DNA of 27,256 nucleotides. Origin: CAZLCK01 sp964558235. GTDB lineage: Bacteria; Actinomycetota; Coriobacteriia; Coriobacteriales; CADBOM01. Each line of letters begins with the position of its first letter. Position 1 is the first letter of the stretch. Under the pieces are notes generated by a model. It searched no databases. It worked only from the letters and a program-made list of their open reading frames with translations, and was not told the origin of the DNA. Shown here piece after piece: positions 17,208-25,580 of this stretch. Location: assembly GCA_964558235.1 (NCBI GenBank), contig CAZLCK010000019.1:1-27256 (forward strand), written 5' to 3'. The translations under genes and the position numbers were made by a program.

Positions 17208-18119
17208 CTAAACCTTTAGATACCTGCGCATTGCTAGTGCAGATCCAAAGAGTCCGATCAAAAGACCTATAATCACCAAAATTAGCGAGACCATCAAGAA
17301 TTCGATCGTTGTGATCTCAACTGGAAGCCACGAGATAACCCCTGTGAGATATGGCGCGAAAAACATCTGCATAACCCAAAGGACAGAGATTGCCAAAGCC
17401 GCACCTATGATAGCGTGTAAGACTCCCTCCATGACAAATGGTCCTCGAATGAAGCCCTTTGTAGCGCCAACCAGTCTCATGATAGAGATCTCACGACGAC
17501 GAGCCATAATTGCAAGTCTGATTGTATTGTTGATAAAGATTAGAGTTACAAATACTAGAAGAATAACCGCAGCTATTCCTGCATAACGAACGATATTAGT
17601 AACGCTAAATAGACGCTCGACACTTTCCTGACCATACAAAACATAACGATCGGGGTTGGAATTGAAGCAAATTTCTATAAATGTTTCGTTTGTGCGGATC
17701 TGTTCAGCAACTATCTCTACCTGCTGAGGATCAGAAAGTTCAACTTCGATCGAACGCGGTAATGGATTATCGTCACCCATCAAAACTACCATATCGGCAT
17801 TTGTAGAACTGGACTCGCTAAAATTTTCCAAAGCTTGCTCTTTAGTCGTGAATCCAACACTTTCAACGTAGTCGAGACTACTTATATATTGCATAACAGT
17901 TTGAATGTCTTCATCAGAGGCTTCATCAGAGACATAGGCTGTGATCGTAACACTATCCTCAACTGATGTAACAATAGAGTTCGCGATAATACTCACAAAG
18001 AAGAATAATCCTATTAAGAAAAGCGAAAGGAATATGGTGATAATCGATCCAATTCCTGTCGAAAAATTCCTTTTGAAATTGACGAAAGCTTCTTTGATAA
18101 AATACCCAAGACTACGCAT
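17208..18119 (-). CDS. ftsX: Cell division ABC transporter permease-like protein FtsX
   Basis: 303-residue membrane partner of FtsE. Four membrane segments are visible: 24-47, 177-200, 230-253 and 273-296, with a large extracytoplasmic loop at 50-175 that in other bacteria binds peptidoglycan hydrolases or their regulators. The cytoplasmic coupling loop MARRREISIMRLVGATKGFIRGPF (205-228) is the family hallmark. I chose the ATG at 18117-18119 (MRSLGYFIKEAF) from family similarity; it overlaps the end of ftsE by 8 bp. An ATG three codons earlier (18126-18128) is also possible. The ribosome site AAGGGGG is 12 bases from the first and 3 from the second, so the sequence does not settle it. Cotranscribed with ftsE and an S41 protease. 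Confidence 0.93.
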   Translation of the reverse strand: MRSLGYFIKEAFVNFKRNFSTGIGSIITIFLSLFLIGLFFFVSIIANSIVTSVEDSVTITAYVSDEASDEDIQTVMQYISSLDYVESVGFTTKEQALENFSESSSTNADMVVLMGDDNPLPRSIEVELSDPQQVEIVAEQIRTNETFIEICFNSNPDRYVLYGQESVERLFSVTNIVRYAGIAAVILLVFVTLIFINNTIRLAIMARRREISIMRLVGATKGFIRGPFVMEGVLHAIIGAALAISVLWVMQMFFAPYLTGVISWLPVEITTIEFLMVSLILVIIGLLIGLFGSALAMRRYLKV

Positions 18120-19083
18120 CGATTCCATACACCCCCTTGTCCTGATCACGAATAATATGACCGGACTCCAAGGCGATGACGCGCCTCCTCATGTTATTAA
18201 CCATCTCTTTATCGTGCGTTGCGATCAACACGATCGTGCCCGTACGGTTGATCCTGTCCAAAAGACGCATAATGCCTAGCGACGTTTGCGGGTCAAGATT
18301 TCCTGTTGGCTCATCACAGATCAAAAGTGGAGGTCTATTTACAATTGCGCGAGCGATCGAAACTCTTTGCTGCTCTCCACCAGAGAGTTGATCCGGATAT
18401 TTGTCGAGCTTCTCCTCAAGACCAACTAGACGCAAAACCTCAGGAACTTGAGTTCTGATGATATGTTTTGACTTTCCAATTACCTCTAATGCAAAAGCAA
18501 CGTTTTCAAACGCTGTCTTTTTTTGCAAAAGCTTAAAATCTTGAAAGACACATCCGATGTTTCTACGCAAAAATGGAACTCTCCAGTTTTTCATAGTCGA
18601 CAGATTCTCACCTGCAACATAGAGATTTCCCGATGTAACTCGAATTTCGCGATTTATAAGTCGAATAAAAGTTGACTTGCCCGACCCAGAATGTCCGACC
18701 AAAAACACAAGCTCTCCAGGATAAACCTTTAAGCTGATGTCACTAAGTGCTGGGTTATCTGGCTGAGCATCATAGATTTTTGTGACATGGTCAAAGACAA
18801 TTGCAGGCTTTGCTGCAGCTGGAATTCCCTGTGGCACAGAATCCATGCGTGATCTTGATGAATTGCCCGTTCGAACAGCGGGAATCGACCCGGTACGAGC
18901 AGGATTTTGTCTTCGTGTTGATTTAGTTTGCTCTGCTTCCAAAACGCTGTTAGCATCAACGACCGGGATGCTAGAGGTATATTCACGTTGATCTCTATTT
19001 GACCTAGAAGCTTTTACATGAGCACCGGTAACATTTGATTCGTCCGGCATGGTACCCTCTAAAGGGCGTTCCTCTAAACTCAC
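18112..19083 (-). CDS. ftsE: Cell division ATP-binding protein FtsE with long N-terminal extension
   Basis: 323-residue ABC ATPase; FtsE is usually about 225. The ATPase part starts near residue 94 (IVFDHVTKIYD) and has Walker A GHSGSGKST at 130-138, the Q-loop FQDFKLL near 180, signature LSGGEQQR at 233-240, Walker B LLICDEPT at 253-260 and switch H290. The first ~90 residues are polar and low in structure, with many Arg, Ser and Glu and a recurring motif (SSIPVV at 37-42, GSIPAV at 65-70). I keep this extension because GTG 19081-19083 has GGAG at a 5-base spacing and the frame is intact. Met12 and Met80 are alternative starts. With FtsX it forms the complex that couples ATP hydrolysis to cell-wall hydrolysis at division. 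Confidence 0.92.
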   Translation of the reverse strand: MSLEERPLEGTMPDESNVTGAHVKASRSNRDQREYTSSIPVVDANSVLEAEQTKSTRRQNPARTGSIPAVRTGNSSRSRMDSVPQGIPAAAKPAIVFDHVTKIYDAQPDNPALSDISLKVYPGELVFLVGHSGSGKSTFIRLINREIRVTSGNLYVAGENLSTMKNWRVPFLRRNIGCVFQDFKLLQKKTAFENVAFALEVIGKSKHIIRTQVPEVLRLVGLEEKLDKYPDQLSGGEQQRVSIARAIVNRPPLLICDEPTGNLDPQTSLGIMRLLDRINRTGTIVLIATHDKEMVNNMRRRVIALESGHIIRDQDKGVYGIDA

Positions 19084-19140
19084 ATGTGCTCCAATCGAAA
19101 AAGGCTACATTTAATCCATGACATTTCGAGTGATTTTGAT

Positions 19141-19149
19141 ATTCTACCA
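19141..19149 (-). promoter_or_regulatory. Candidate extended -10 promoter for ftsE operon
   Basis: On the minus strand TGGTAGAAT fits an extended -10 element (TG-N-TAGAAT), 58 bases before the ftsE GTG. No good -35 is seen, as is common with extended -10 sites. Upstream of it a 10-bp unit ATATACGCAG is exactly duplicated at 19191-19210. Confidence 0.35.
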
Positions 19150-19190
19150 AAGACCTAATCACATGGTCTGCGCTTGATCGAAAAACTAGT

Positions 19191-19210
19191 ATATACGCAG
19201 ATATACGCAG
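19191..19210. repeat. Exact 10-bp tandem repeat upstream of ftsE
   Basis: ATATACGCAG appears twice in a row at 19191-19200 and 19201-19210. Being one helical turn apart and about 42 bases upstream of the candidate -10, it could be a protein-binding site; this is inference only. Confidence 0.5.
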
Positions 19211-19297
19211 GGCAATCGGTGTAAACTGCCTATTAATGGCGCTTATTTTTCATAAAAAATACCAATTTATGGACACCAGATGTAGCGACAGAAGTAT

Positions 19298-19342
19298 TGC
19301 TGACAAAACACAAGCTGCTTGCAGCCATAAACTACAAGCAGC
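19298..19342 (-). terminator. Candidate intrinsic terminator after transketolase
   Basis: On the minus strand GCTGCTTG (19335-19342) pairs with CAAGCAGC (19314-19321) across a 13-base loop, followed by the T-rich stretch TTGTGTTTTGT. It lies 36 bases after the stop of the second transketolase gene and would end the secA-prfB-transketolase transcript before ftsE. Confidence 0.6.
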
Positions 19343-19377
19343 CTTAGCGCGCTCTTGGCGCAATTGACAACTTTTTG

Positions 19378-20310
19378 TCATCGTGCCAAAAGCTGTCTGG
19401 CCTTTCTTGCAATAGATGAGCTATCTAGCTCATATTCTTTGAATAGCTCATCTGCCTCACCTGAAGTGCCAAACTTATCTTGAACCCCAACGCGCTTCAT
19501 TTTCACAGGATAATTTTCGCTTAAAAATTCTGAAACAGCCGAACCAAGTCCACCATAGATCGAATGTTCTTCGGCTGTAATTATTGCATTAGTCTTTTTA
19601 ACTGAGGCCAAAATAGTCTCACCATCTAGCGGCTTTATAGAAAATGCATCGATAACCTCAGCAGATATTCCATCTTTTGAAAGCTCCTCTGCCGCCTTTA
19701 AGGCCTGATCAACCATAGCGCCACAAGCAACGATTGTAATCTCGCTACCTTCCTTTAGCAATCTTGCCTTACCGAGTTCAAAATCATCAAAGGTTTCATA
19801 GATTTGCGGCAACTTTGCGCGGCCTAAGCGAATATAAAATGGACCATAGGTCTTTGCAGCAATTCTCACTGCAGCTTTTGCACTCATATAATCTGCCGGA
19901 ACTAAAACTTTCATATTTGGCAGAGTTCTCATCAAAGATATATCCTCTATCATCTGATGTGAACCACCATCTGGCCCAACAGAAACTCCAGAGTGAGTAG
20001 GCGAAATTTTAACATTAAGATTTGAGTAGCAGACCGTATTTCTAATTTGGTCGTAGTTGCGCCCTGTACCAAAAACAGCGAAAGAACCGGTAAATACAGT
20101 TTTTCCGCAAAGCGAGAGACCGCTTGCAACTCCAATCATATTCTGCTCAGCAATACCAACATTTACTAATCTGCTACTACAATAATCTCCCAATACTTTT
20201 GTTGTAGTAGATCCAGAAAGGTCGGCATCAACTGCCATTACATCTATTCCCTCATTAACAAGCTCTACTAAAGTCTCGCCAAGAGCAGCACGTGTAGCTT
20301 TATCGGACAT
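19378..20310 (-). CDS. Transketolase, C-terminal subunit
   Basis: 310-residue half of a two-gene transketolase, containing the pyrimidine-binding and C-terminal domains. Visible: the TPP-activating Glu in NVGIAEQNMIGVASGL (E56), the FTGSFAVFGTGR segment, THSGVSVGPDGGSHQ, and the C-terminal TAEEHSIYGGLGSAVSE. Length matches split transketolases of many actinobacteria and firmicutes. The product swaps two-carbon units between sugar phosphates in the non-oxidative pentose phosphate pathway; a 1-deoxyxylulose-5-phosphate synthase role is less likely, since that enzyme is a single chain. ATG 20308-20310 has an excellent GGAGGT ribosome site 5 bases away, inside the preceding gene, which it overlaps by 11 bp. 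A candidate terminator follows. Confidence 0.92.
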   Translation of the reverse strand: MSDKATRAALGETLVELVNEGIDVMAVDADLSGSTTTKVLGDYCSSRLVNVGIAEQNMIGVASGLSLCGKTVFTGSFAVFGTGRNYDQIRNTVCYSNLNVKISPTHSGVSVGPDGGSHQMIEDISLMRTLPNMKVLVPADYMSAKAAVRIAAKTYGPFYIRLGRAKLPQIYETFDDFELGKARLLKEGSEITIVACGAMVDQALKAAEELSKDGISAEVIDAFSIKPLDGETILASVKKTNAIITAEEHSIYGGLGSAVSEFLSENYPVKMKRVGVQDKFGTSGEADELFKEYELDSSSIARKARQLLAR

Positions 20311-21187
20311 CTTCGACCTCCATCATTGCACGTGCATTTGCAATTTGAACATCCAACTCTTCTAAAGCATTCCTTGTCTCTTCTGAATTTGGAGCTTTTC
20401 CGTGCCAAGCAGCAGTGTCTTCCATAAACGAAACACCCTTGCCTTTAATCGTCTTTGCGACTATAGCAACTGGTCCATTTAAATATTTCTTCGCTTGATC
20501 AAATGCATCAACTAACTCAGAGATATTATGCCCATCGACTTCAAAGGCCTTCCATCCAAAAGCCTCCCACTTTTGAGCTACTGGTGAAACATCCATGACA
20601 TCGCTACACTTTCCGTCGATTTGGATGTTGTTGTAATCAACGATCGCGATCAAGTTATTCAGGTTGTAGTGTGAGCTAAACTCTGCAGCCTCCCAAATTT
20701 GTCCCTCCTGAATTTCTCCATCTCCAAGAAGCACAAAAACACTTGGCACATCGTCTGAATAATCTATTTTCAAAGCGAGTGCTATACCAGCTGCTATGGA
20801 AAGGCCTTGTCCTAAAGAACCAGTCGAAATCTCCACACCAGGAAGCTTTCGGCAATCTGGGTGACCTTGCAATCTACTATGAAGTTTTCTTAAAGTCTTT
20901 AACTCATCGCGTTCTAAGACACCAATTTGAGTTAAAACGGCATATAGAACTGGGGCAGCATGACCTTTAGATAAGATAAATCTATCGCGCAAAGGATCAT
21001 CAAGGCTGTCTTTGTCGATATTCATAATTCCACTTGAATACAAAGAGGCAACGATATCTACAGCTGAAAGAGATCCCCCTGGATGCCCGCTTTTTGCTTC
21101 AGAGATCATCTCTATGATATCTTTTCGCATCAAGCTAGCGCCTAAAGTTGCAGCTTTAATATCATATAGCTCATTGGCTGCTGACAC
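20300..21187 (-). CDS. Transketolase, N-terminal (TPP-binding) subunit
   Basis: 295-residue half that holds the thiamine diphosphate. The pyrophosphate/Mg motif runs from GDGE (155-158) to N186-N187 in IVDYNNIQIDG. SGHPGGSLSAVDI near 33, FILSKGHAAP near 70 and EISTGSLGQGLSIAAG near 119 are conserved family blocks. I chose GTG 21185-21187 because GGGGAG lies 9 bases upstream; the frame also extends to a TTG at 21229, adding 14 residues (LLIKEYICGEREK) without a good ribosome site. It overlaps the second subunit gene by 11 bp, so both are made together. prfB lies upstream on the same strand with about 127 bp between them. Confidence 0.9.
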   Translation of the reverse strand: MSAANELYDIKAATLGASLMRKDIIEMISEAKSGHPGGSLSAVDIVASLYSSGIMNIDKDSLDDPLRDRFILSKGHAAPVLYAVLTQIGVLERDELKTLRKLHSRLQGHPDCRKLPGVEISTGSLGQGLSIAAGIALALKIDYSDDVPSVFVLLGDGEIQEGQIWEAAEFSSHYNLNNLIAIVDYNNIQIDGKCSDVMDVSPVAQKWEAFGWKAFEVDGHNISELVDAFDQAKKYLNGPVAIVAKTIKGKGVSFMEDTAAWHGKAPNSEETRNALEELDVQIANARAMMEVEDVR

Positions 21188-21314
21188 TTTTTCACGCTCC
21201 CCACAAATATACTCTTTTATCAACAGCAATACACCATTTCAATAGGCACACACGCACCGTAACATCACGCATTGTCTATCATCATTCATAAGACAAATGA
21301 TAAGAAATAATTAG

Positions 21315-22421
21315 CTAATTTTCATTCGAGACCCGCCAACGATGATATTCTATGACAAATTTGTCGATATCTCCGTCTAGCACTGCCTCAACATTTCCAG
21401 TCTCTACTCCAGTTCTTACATCTTTTACCAAAGTATATGGATACATCACATAATTTCTAATTTGGTTTCCAAAAGAAATCTCTTTTTTCTCGCCACGAAG
21501 CTCATCAAGCTCAGCAGCTCTTTTTGCCTTTTCAACCTCATAGAGCTTTGCTTTTAAAATCTTCATTGCCGACTCTTTGTTTTGAAGCTGCGACTTTTCG
21601 CTTTGGCAAGTAACTACAATTTTCGTTGGAATATGGGTAATTCTTACAGCAGAGTCAGTGGTGTTTACTGATTGCCCACCAGGTCCACTTGAGCGATAAA
21701 CATCAATGCGCAAATCATTTGGATTGATATCAACGCTTATCTCATCTGGCAAAACCGGCAAAACCTCAACTCCGGCAAAAGTAGTTTGGCGACGCTGTTT
21801 TTCATCAGTAGGAGATATTCTTACCAATCTGTGAACACCCTGCTCAGAGATAAGCATGCCATAAGCATCTCTACCCTTGACTTCAAATGTAGCTCTATCA
21901 ATACCTATAACTTCAGCTGCTGGAGCGTCTAAAACTCTAATTCCCCAGCCCTTTCTTTGGGCATATCTTGTATACATATGAAAGAGCATCTCGGTCCAAT
22001 CCTGGGCTTCAAGACCTCCCTGACCAGGGGTCACGGTCACAATTGCATCCCCGTGGTCAAACTCTCCATTGAACCACGATGAGAGTTCCAATGCATCGAT
22101 GCTGCTAATTAGTTCTTTGATGCTTTTGTCCACCTCAATCGCAAGCGTCTCGTCATCACCTTCAGATGCAAGTTCGTTTGCAACAATAGCATCCTCTACC
22201 TTGCTAACAGCATTGTCATATTCGGATATCTCATCTCTAAGATCAGATGCCTGTTTAGTTATAATCTGTGCTCTTTGGGTATCATCCCAAAAGCCAGATG
22301 CTAAGGTCTTTTCTTCAAGTTCAGATAGTTGCTTGCGTTTTGAATCGATATGGAGATATGAGCCTACAGCAGCTATGCGCTTTGCAAGTGATTCAAGCTC
22401 CTCTGTACGATCTTCTACCAT
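21315..22421 (-). CDS. prfB: Peptide chain release factor 2 (no programmed frameshift; SPT tripeptide)
   Basis: 368-residue class I release factor. The catalytic GGQ is at 248-250 in SSGPGGQSVN. The N-terminal helical domain (1-115), the LEAQDWTEMLFHMY segment and the RRQTTFAGVEV block mark it as RF2 and not RF1. The codon-reading tripeptide, SPF in classical RF2, is SPT here (203-205; Thr codon ACT at 21807-21809). The reading frame is continuous: at the site where E. coli has CTT TGA C for autoregulatory frameshifting, this gene reads TAT CTC CAT ATC GAT. ATG 22419-22421 has GGAG 5 bases upstream. It follows secA by 21 bp, so the two are cotranscribed. Confidence 0.95.
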   Translation of the reverse strand: MVEDRTEELESLAKRIAAVGSYLHIDSKRKQLSELEEKTLASGFWDDTQRAQIITKQASDLRDEISEYDNAVSKVEDAIVANELASEGDDETLAIEVDKSIKELISSIDALELSSWFNGEFDHGDAIVTVTPGQGGLEAQDWTEMLFHMYTRYAQRKGWGIRVLDAPAAEVIGIDRATFEVKGRDAYGMLISEQGVHRLVRISPTDEKQRRQTTFAGVEVLPVLPDEISVDINPNDLRIDVYRSSGPGGQSVNTTDSAVRITHIPTKIVVTCQSEKSQLQNKESAMKILKAKLYEVEKAKRAAELDELRGEKKEISFGNQIRNYVMYPYTLVKDVRTGVETGNVEAVLDGDIDKFVIEYHRWRVSNEN

Positions 22422-22442
22422 ATACTCTCCAAAATAAAACTT

Positions 22443-25208
22443 CTAAGCACCTTGGTTAGCGCCGTGACACTTCTTAAACTTCTTCCCACTTCCACATGGG
22501 CATGGATCATTTCGGCCAACATTTGCAAATGGATCATCCTTATCCTTAACAAATGTCTGTGTTTTGCCCGTTGGAAGAGGTCGAGTAGGCGTACTTACTG
22601 TCTGCGACACCTGAGCGCTAGTAGTAGCAGTACTTGTAATTGTGGCAGTCGATTGATTAACAGCAGATCTAATCGAACCAGTATTATCACTTGGTCCAGA
22701 AAATGTTGCACCTTCAGTCACATCAGGTGATTCCTCTTTACGAACGATTTTAATTCTCAAGACAGTACGGATAAAATCGTCATACATAGAATCACGCAGA
22801 AGCCCAAATGCTCTATGTGCTTCTGTCTTGTACTCAACTAGAGGATCGCGTTGACCATAGGCTCTAAGACCTATTCCAGCTTTTAAATAATCCATCTCTT
22901 GAAGATGCGTCATCCACCTAGTATCCATAGTGCGAAGCATAACCTGCGTCTCCAACAGGCGCATTTGGTCTTCGCCTAGAATTTCCTTTTTTTGATTATA
23001 GATATCATTGAGTAGCTCGCTAAGCGCTTCTTGGATCTCTTCTTTAGATTCCATATCCTTCGCGCCCTCGAGTTCAATCTCAGGATTCCCAGTAGTTTGG
23101 ACTAACCAAGAATGTAATCCATCAAGATCCCAATCTTTATCTGAGCAATATTCCTGAACAGCTCTATCTACCGTCTCCAGCAGGATTTCATGCGATCTAG
23201 CATGGATATCTTTTCCATCCAAAATGCGATTACGCTCTTCGTAAATTGCCTGCCTTTGCAAGTTCATTACATCATCGTATTCCAAAACATTTTTTCTTGC
23301 AGAGAAGTTCAATGATTCTATTTGATGCTGCGCATTTTCTATGGCTTTCGATACCATTCCAGCCTCAATTGGCACATCATCAGGCGTACCAGTCTTAGCC
23401 ATCATACGACTAACGCGCTCCATACGTTCGCCACCAAATAGACGCATCAAATCGTCTTCCAAAGACAGATAAAACCTTGTGACTCCAGGGTCTCCCTGTC
23501 TACCAGAACGACCTCTTAGCTGATTATCGATACGTCTTGATTCATGACGCTCAGAGCCGATAACCGCGAGTCCGCCAAGTTCAACTACCTTGTCGTGATC
23601 TTCATCGCAAATCTGCTTTGCCTTTGCAAAAGCCTTTTCTCGCTGTAGATCTGTTGCCTCTTCTGGATCGATGTTGTTTGCAATTAAAACGTCATTGACC
23701 ATAAACTGCGGATTTCCACCTAGCAAAATGTCTGTACCACGACCAGCCATATTAGTTGCGATTGTTACAGCACCGCTACGACCAGCCTGTGCGATGATGT
23801 GAGCTTCTTGCTCATGGTATTTAGCATTCAAGACTTGATGAACAATTCCATGCTTGCCAAGCTTTCTAGAAAGTAATTCGGAATTCTCGATCGAAACAGT
23901 ACCAACTAAGCAAGGCTGTCCAACCTCATGTCTTTCGATAATCTCCTCAACGATCGCATCAAACTTTGCATCTAAGGTGCGATAGACAAAATCGTTTTCA
24001 TCCTTTCTAACAACAGGCTTATTTGGTGGAATTGCTACAACACTCATGTTATAGATCTGCTTAAACTCAGCATCTTCTGTCATAGCAGTACCAGTCATGC
24101 CAGAAAGCTTATCGTAGAGTCTGAAGTAATTTTGCAAAGTGATAGTAGCTAAAGTTTGATTCTCTTCTTTAACTAAAACTCCCTCTTTTGCCTCCAGCGC
24201 TTGATGCAACCCATCGGAGTAGCGTCTACCTTCCATGATACGTCCGGTAAACTCATCAACGATCTTAACCTCACCATCAACAACCACATAGTCAACATCT
24301 TTATGAAACATAAATTCAGCTTTTAGAGCCTGCTGTAAATGATTGACAAGTTGGCCAGATGGATCGGAGAACATATCGCCCATACCCAAAAGCGACTCGA
24401 CTTTTCTCAGGCCATTATCCGTTGCCATTATAGTTTTTCTGGCCTCATCAAGCTCAAAGTCCTCATCACGCTTCAACGCCGGCATGATCTTAGCGAATTT
24501 CTTATACATCTCTGCTGCTTGAGTCGCTGCACCAGAAATAATCAATGGTGTTCTCGCCTCATCAATAAGAATTGAGTCCACCTCGTCAACAATCGCATAT
24601 GCATGTCCGCGTTGAACCCTATCTGTAGCTCTAACAACCATATTGTCTCTTAGGTAGTCAAAGCCAAATTCTGCATTGGTGCCATAAGTAACATCTGCAT
24701 CATATGCAGGTTTTCTTAATGGGCTCTTCATACCGTTTTGGATAAGACCAACGTTCATCCCCATAAACTTATAGATCTGACCCATCCACTCGCTATCTCT
24801 TTTTGCTAGATAGTCGTTAACAGTAACGATATGAACGCCGGTTTCAGAAATTGCATTTAGATATCCAGCTAGAGTTGAAACCAAAGTTTTTCCCTCTCCA
24901 GTTTTCATCTCAGCAATCTCACCAGCGTGTAATGCCATTCCTCCAATTAACTGAACATCAAAGTGTCTCATTCCTAAAACGCGCTTAGATGCTTCTCTTA
25001 CAGAAGCAAATGCCTCAGGCAAAATATCATCCAAGCTTTCGCCATTACTAGCTCGCTCACGCAAAGTTGTTGTCATAGCTTTGAGTTCTTCATCAGATTT
25101 GGCTTGCATATCTGACTCAAGCTCATTGATTCTGCCGACGATATTTTCGTATTGTTTTACCTCTTTGCCTTCACCTAATGTGAATAACTTTTTCAATAGA
25201 TTCGCCAT
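22443..25208 (-). CDS. secA: Preprotein translocase ATPase SecA
   Basis: 921-residue motor of the Sec export pathway. It has Walker A MKTGEGKT (101-108), the DEVDSILIDEARTPLIISG DEAD-box region, the preprotein crosslinking and helical wing regions, GRGTDILLGGNP, the second nucleotide fold ending GRSGRQGDPG, and a C-terminal zinc-binding SEC-C motif CPCGSGKKFKKCH. A Ser/Thr-rich linker precedes the last motif. I place the start at ATG 25206-25208 (MANLLKKLFTLGEGKEVK), the usual family start; the frame extends 12 codons further without family similarity. The ribosome site (AAGGGAAG) is weak and about 12 bases off. A 372-bp gap upstream holds a hairpin and a short ORF, possible regulation. Confidence 0.97.
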   Translation of the reverse strand: MANLLKKLFTLGEGKEVKQYENIVGRINELESDMQAKSDEELKAMTTTLRERASNGESLDDILPEAFASVREASKRVLGMRHFDVQLIGGMALHAGEIAEMKTGEGKTLVSTLAGYLNAISETGVHIVTVNDYLAKRDSEWMGQIYKFMGMNVGLIQNGMKSPLRKPAYDADVTYGTNAEFGFDYLRDNMVVRATDRVQRGHAYAIVDEVDSILIDEARTPLIISGAATQAAEMYKKFAKIMPALKRDEDFELDEARKTIMATDNGLRKVESLLGMGDMFSDPSGQLVNHLQQALKAEFMFHKDVDYVVVDGEVKIVDEFTGRIMEGRRYSDGLHQALEAKEGVLVKEENQTLATITLQNYFRLYDKLSGMTGTAMTEDAEFKQIYNMSVVAIPPNKPVVRKDENDFVYRTLDAKFDAIVEEIIERHEVGQPCLVGTVSIENSELLSRKLGKHGIVHQVLNAKYHEQEAHIIAQAGRSGAVTIATNMAGRGTDILLGGNPQFMVNDVLIANNIDPEEATDLQREKAFAKAKQICDEDHDKVVELGGLAVIGSERHESRRIDNQLRGRSGRQGDPGVTRFYLSLEDDLMRLFGGERMERVSRMMAKTGTPDDVPIEAGMVSKAIENAQHQIESLNFSARKNVLEYDDVMNLQRQAIYEERNRILDGKDIHARSHEILLETVDRAVQEYCSDKDWDLDGLHSWLVQTTGNPEIELEGAKDMESKEEIQEALSELLNDIYNQKKEILGEDQMRLLETQVMLRTMDTRWMTHLQEMDYLKAGIGLRAYGQRDPLVEYKTEAHRAFGLLRDSMYDDFIRTVLRIKIVRKEESPDVTEGATFSGPSDNTGSIRSAVNQSTATITSTATTSAQVSQTVSTPTRPLPTGKTQTFVKDKDDPFANVGRNDPCPCGSGKKFKKCHGANQGA

Positions 25209-25279
25209 ATGTGTTTTAGCTTCCCTTTGTTTATAGCCAATCAATTATTTCAGTAATAAGAATACTCCATCTGATACAT

Positions 25280-25363
25280 TTAAAAGGTCATGGTTTGGCT
25301 CAACAAACATTTGTCGACAATATCTGATCGATAATAGGGTAGACAGGCAGCATATGTGCCCAT
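25280..25363 (-). CDS. Possible leader ORF upstream of secA (27 residues)
   Basis: ATG 25361-25363 opens a 27-codon frame ending at TAA 25280-25282, 71 bases before secA. The product would start MGTYAACLPYYRSDIVDK. GAGGG lies 3 bases and AAGGAG 12 bases before the ATG, so initiation is possible but not well spaced. Its start lies in one arm of the hairpin at 25336-25370. It has no membrane or signal segment, so it does not resemble SecM. Function, if any, would be as a translated leader; this is speculative. Confidence 0.2.
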   Translation of the reverse strand: MGTYAACLPYYRSDIVDKCLLSQTMTF

Positions 25364-25370
25364 CTACCCT
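25336..25370 (-). promoter_or_regulatory. Two-segment hairpin upstream of secA
   Basis: AGGGTAGA (25336-25343) pairs with TCTACCCT (25363-25370); inside, after a symmetrical CA/CA internal loop, GGCA (25346-25349) pairs with TGCC (25357-25360), leaving a 7-base loop. The 12 paired positions make a stable structure in either orientation. No T run follows on either strand, so it is not a standard terminator. It could be a leader element of secA or an end signal for the SARP transcript. Confidence 0.6.
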
Positions 25371-25580
25371 CTACACTCCTTCCCCAATAACCACCTCTCA
25401 TATTTCAGTGATAACTCGGAGTGCAGCTTTATTACTCAATATGTTAAATTCCACTTCCTAATAAACACCTCCACAAACCTAAATCATCTCTTAGTCATTT
25501 CTAAACTAAGACCAAATTCCTGTGTTTTTTATTCCAGCTCTCCACAAAAAAATGTTATTTACCAGCACCATTAGCAAAGA

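Larger units (their letters stand above)
25209..25580. other. Gap between the SARP gene and secA; secA leader region
   Basis: No complete conserved gene lies here. Within it are a long hairpin (25336-25370), a 10-bp perfect palindrome TTGTCGACAA (25311-25320), and a possible 27-codon ORF on the minus strand (25280-25363). The part next to the SARP gene (25380-25580) is AT-rich with only weak stems, such as CTTAGT/ACTAAG at 25490-25510. I found no clear promoter boxes for secA; a TATAAA about 24-29 bases before its start is the best guess. Confidence 0.5.

Noticed and set aside
21240..21314. Terminator between prfB and transketolase (AGACAA/TTGTCT stem)
   Set aside because: Short stem with a bulge and no T run after it on the minus strand; read-through to the transketolase genes is equally likely.
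25490..25510. Hairpin CTTAGT/ACTAAG as terminator of the SARP gene
   Set aside because: Only six mostly A-T pairs with a 9-base loop and no T tract on the minus strand.
25356..25574. Plus-strand 72-codon frame in the secA/SARP gap
   Set aside because: No ribosome site, composition of non-coding AT-rich DNA, and both neighbours lie on the other strand.
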